Assembly: GCA_027627225.1 (NCBI GenBank)
Contig: CM051028.1
Span: 22,357,864-22,421,863, forward strand
DNA length: 64,000 nucleotides
DNA from: Congeria kusceri
Lineage: Eukaryota; Mollusca; Bivalvia; Myida; Dreissenidae
Direction: 5' to 3'
Shown: piece after piece, positions 62,601 through 64,000 of the stretch
Position numbering within the stretch: the stretch's first letter is position 1
Layout: every line of letters starts with the position of its first letter
Position numbers and translations under genes: made by a program
The notes under the pieces: generated by a model
Told to the model about the DNA's origin: nothing
The model's database searches: none
The model's input: the letters and a program-made list of their open reading frames with translations, nothing else

Positions 62601-63457
62601 TTGGTGGCCGTGAATTAGGCGTGCTGTCTCAAATTGAAATGGCAACTAATCGTACAGTCGCATCAGTTAGGGTGGTCTAAGAAAACCTTTACTTTCTGAA
62701 CAATATGTACTTTGAACGCGAGTACTTTGAAAAAGATCAATGATTTGTTTCTTAAATAAATATCAAAATAATACTTCAAATGCGTTCGTACATTGAAATA
62801 TTCATGACTTTGATGAAGGTTTTTCATTTGTACAGTGATCGTGGTTGAATAACGACCTTTTGGTGCAATACTACACATTTCTGAAACCAAATGCTTTCAA
62901 ACAAAGCTTTTAATAAATTAATGTATACATATGCTGACATGTTTTCATTAAATTGAAAGACAAAAACAATTTAAATGTGTTTTTATAGCAACTAACTAAT
63001 CGCCGTCGTACAAATCAGCAACTGCCGCTTCAGCTTACTGTACTGTACACTGTGGGAAGCATTTTAGCAACTTTGGTAGGAGACCACCCAAGAAAGATTT
63101 CTGTGATTTTTTAAATCTACCTAGGGATTTAGAAGGGTATGTCGTTTAATGATTTTTCTAAAGAAAAGGTTTACACATGCATGCACGCACTGACGGACGC
63201 ACGCACACGCGCACGACGGACGAACCGTCATATCATAATCTCGCATTTGCAGTCAGACATTATTCCTAATCACACAACTTATAGATTTCATAATTGTTTC
63301 CTAATCATAAATATAGTAAATTAGAAATTAAAATTGAGAAAACGGAAATTAACTATTTTCGGAATCAAGTAACATTCTGAATTTTACTTACCTTTCCATG
63401 GTTTCTGTTGTTCTTCACGTTGAAATGCAGGTATGAAATTCAATTTTGGAATCGAAC
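56972..63457 (-). CDS. TIR gene 2: TICAM-type TIR, partial gene model
   Basis: The TIR exon ends with a stop at 56972. Its sequence matches TIR gene 1 block by block: RDMIILHKHSDRND, DLESEVAIGLSEMTLDKT, ILVYISQSFDEDAHRRF, RMESILKESHK, RRVIPVWVGVEPGN, IQLNILQGL. An acceptor CACCAAG puts the exon start at 57405 in phase 1. A 66-bp exon at 63457-63392 (acceptor TTTCCAG, donor GTAAGT; IPKLNFIPAFQREEQQKPWK) is phase 1 at both ends and joins in frame, giving KPWK-DEVPVKRDM. Alternatively the TIR exon could start with its own Met at 57469, giving a 165-residue single-exon protein. The TIR is certain; the 63-kb exon is inferred and could belong to another gene. The gene probably continues beyond the right edge. 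Confidence 0.65.
57700..58733. repeat. Tandem array, about 150-155-bp unit, six or more copies
   Basis: Each unit carries GGAGCGGAACCATTTGAG, CAACTTTGGTAGAGAAC, ACCCAAGGAACATTTCTGTG, AAATTATTTCGAAATCCAA and GTGGTTTATGACAAGAAGAT. Unit starts fall near 57745, 57900, 58055, 58210, 58375, 58540 and 58715. The array resumes at 63053 after the insertion described next. It is in the presumed large intron of TIR gene 2. Confidence 0.88.
59508..59636. repeat. (GAT)n microsatellite
   Basis: GATGATGATG runs with GTTGAT and GATAAT variants, and a shorter GAC stretch. Frames over it (poly-Ile, poly-Asp) are artefacts. Confidence 0.96.
60521..62610. mobile_element. Foldback element with arms of about 450 bp, nested in the hAT-like insertion
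   Basis: 60521-60979 and 62167-62610 are inverted copies (outer CGGCCACCAAACGCTCCTG, inner GCAGGAGCGATTATTGAG). Each arm contains ACGGTGGCTCGGAGAAATCT, then an exon-like stretch ending AACAGCGAGGTAAGT, a consensus splice donor. The spacer of about 1.2 kb (60980-62166) holds no recognised gene. The small reading frames in the arms (SVSAFVFKTTTAR type) have no known domain. Confidence 0.82.
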
Positions 63458-63724
63458 CTGGAAATGTAATTATCACATTTTAGAATTCAGATTCCTGTCT
63501 TTATTGTCTTGTCGCTACTAGTATAATACAGGTTTATTATTTTTATTCAAATTATGATTTTTGCAACTTTATACGACATTACACTGATCTTACGAACTAA
63601 CGAATTTAACATTGAACTTATTCCATCAGATAGAGTAAAGCAAATGTTTTAAGAACAATGCAAAATAAAGTCAAGATATGAAGACGCTTCAACAAAAACT
63701 TGGCTATTATATAGTGGATATTTG

Positions 63725-64000
63725 TTGGTTTCAGTAGAATATCGAATTTAAGTCACGAGAGATCATAGAAATTTATATTTTCACAAGTGGCGCAGCACGA
63801 GTGAAAATATATATTTCTATGATCATGAGTGAATCAAAAATCCATATTCTATCGAAACCTACAAATTTTCTTTTTATTTTATGACTTTTACGCCAGTCTG
63901 TACATTTTAAGTGCTATCAAAATGCGTTTAATTTCAAAATACTGCGGGAATTAAAACGTAATGGCGTCAAAATAATGATGTCAATTAACAATTTTGAGTC
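63725..64000. repeat. Palindromic repeat, copy 2, at the right edge
   Basis: Same family as 48471-48661: GGTTTCAGTAGAATATCG... inverted against ...ATATTCTATCGAAACC with ATGATC cores, then TTTTCTTTTTATTTTATG, ending CAATTTTGAGTC at the window edge. It lies upstream (minus-strand sense) of the 63392-63457 exon. Confidence 0.78.

Larger units (their letters stand above)
58734..63052. mobile_element. 4.3-kb hAT-like insertion splitting the tandem array
   Basis: The left end CAGTGTATTACCGTACAATT and the right end ...CTGTACTGTACACTG are inverted, and similarity continues inward for about 70 bp (left GTTGCTGATCTGTCCG, right inverse GTTGCTGATTTGTACG). Outside it, array sequence stops at GGAGCGGAACCA and resumes as TGGGAAGCATTTTAGCAAC, so the insertion point is clear. 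Flanks GGAACC and GGAAGC may be the target duplication. No transposase was found, so it is non-autonomous. It contains a GAT microsatellite and a large foldback. Confidence 0.8.

Overview
This is genomic DNA from an animal, most likely a bivalve mollusc. It is AT-rich, its genes are broken into small GT/AG-bounded exons, and there are no operons. Much of it is mobile DNA: non-LTR retrotransposons, PIF/Harbinger, Mutator-like and hAT-like elements, foldback MITEs and microsatellites. The species is inferred from gene families and repeat style, not from a marker gene.

The main biological content is a minus-strand cluster of innate-immunity-type genes. Reading right to left along the minus strand these are: (1) a short TIR gene (TIR exon 56972-57405, probable upstream exon 63392-63457); (2) an intact nine-exon gene (48355-42599) encoding a predicted 802-residue protein with two N-terminal RIG-I/MDA5-type CARDs but no helicase; (3) a decayed paralogue of that gene (about 28897-21149); (4) a second TIR gene (14406-12116), predicted 542 residues, with a Ser-rich repeat region followed by a TIR domain. 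Both TIR domains look like the TICAM (TRIF/TRAM) class. In the intact double-CARD gene the first intron is phase 0 and every later intron is phase 1, and the exon lengths sum to exactly 803 codons. The TIR genes also use phase-1 junctions. This is the part of the window most likely to be a little-described signalling system.

Layout, left to right. 1-5520: a truncated L1-like ORF2 and a separate L1-like ORF1, both minus strand, separated by a (TG)n tract and short tandem duplications. 5694-10246: a decayed two-gene Harbinger transposon with visible terminal inverted repeats. 12116-14406: TIR gene 1. 15600-19970: MITEs and three copies of a bivalve-type repeat. 21149-28897: the double-CARD pseudogene. 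28999-31006: a 2-kb segment bounded by a perfect 64-bp inverted repeat. 30632-33060: colinear plus-strand fragments of a two-pore-domain potassium channel, apparently decayed. 35753-41263: a satellite array, then a Mutator-like element carrying a convergent His-Me-finger endonuclease ORF and flanked by a 1-kb direct duplication. 42599-48355: the intact double-CARD gene. 48471-56170: foldback elements and MITEs. 56972-63457: TIR gene 2, whose large intron holds a 150-bp tandem array split by a 4.3-kb hAT-like insertion with a nested foldback.

The CARD and TIR genes would be expected to act in cytoplasmic antiviral or stress signalling by homotypic CARD and TIR contacts. That role is inferred from domain families; nothing in the sequence shows it directly.
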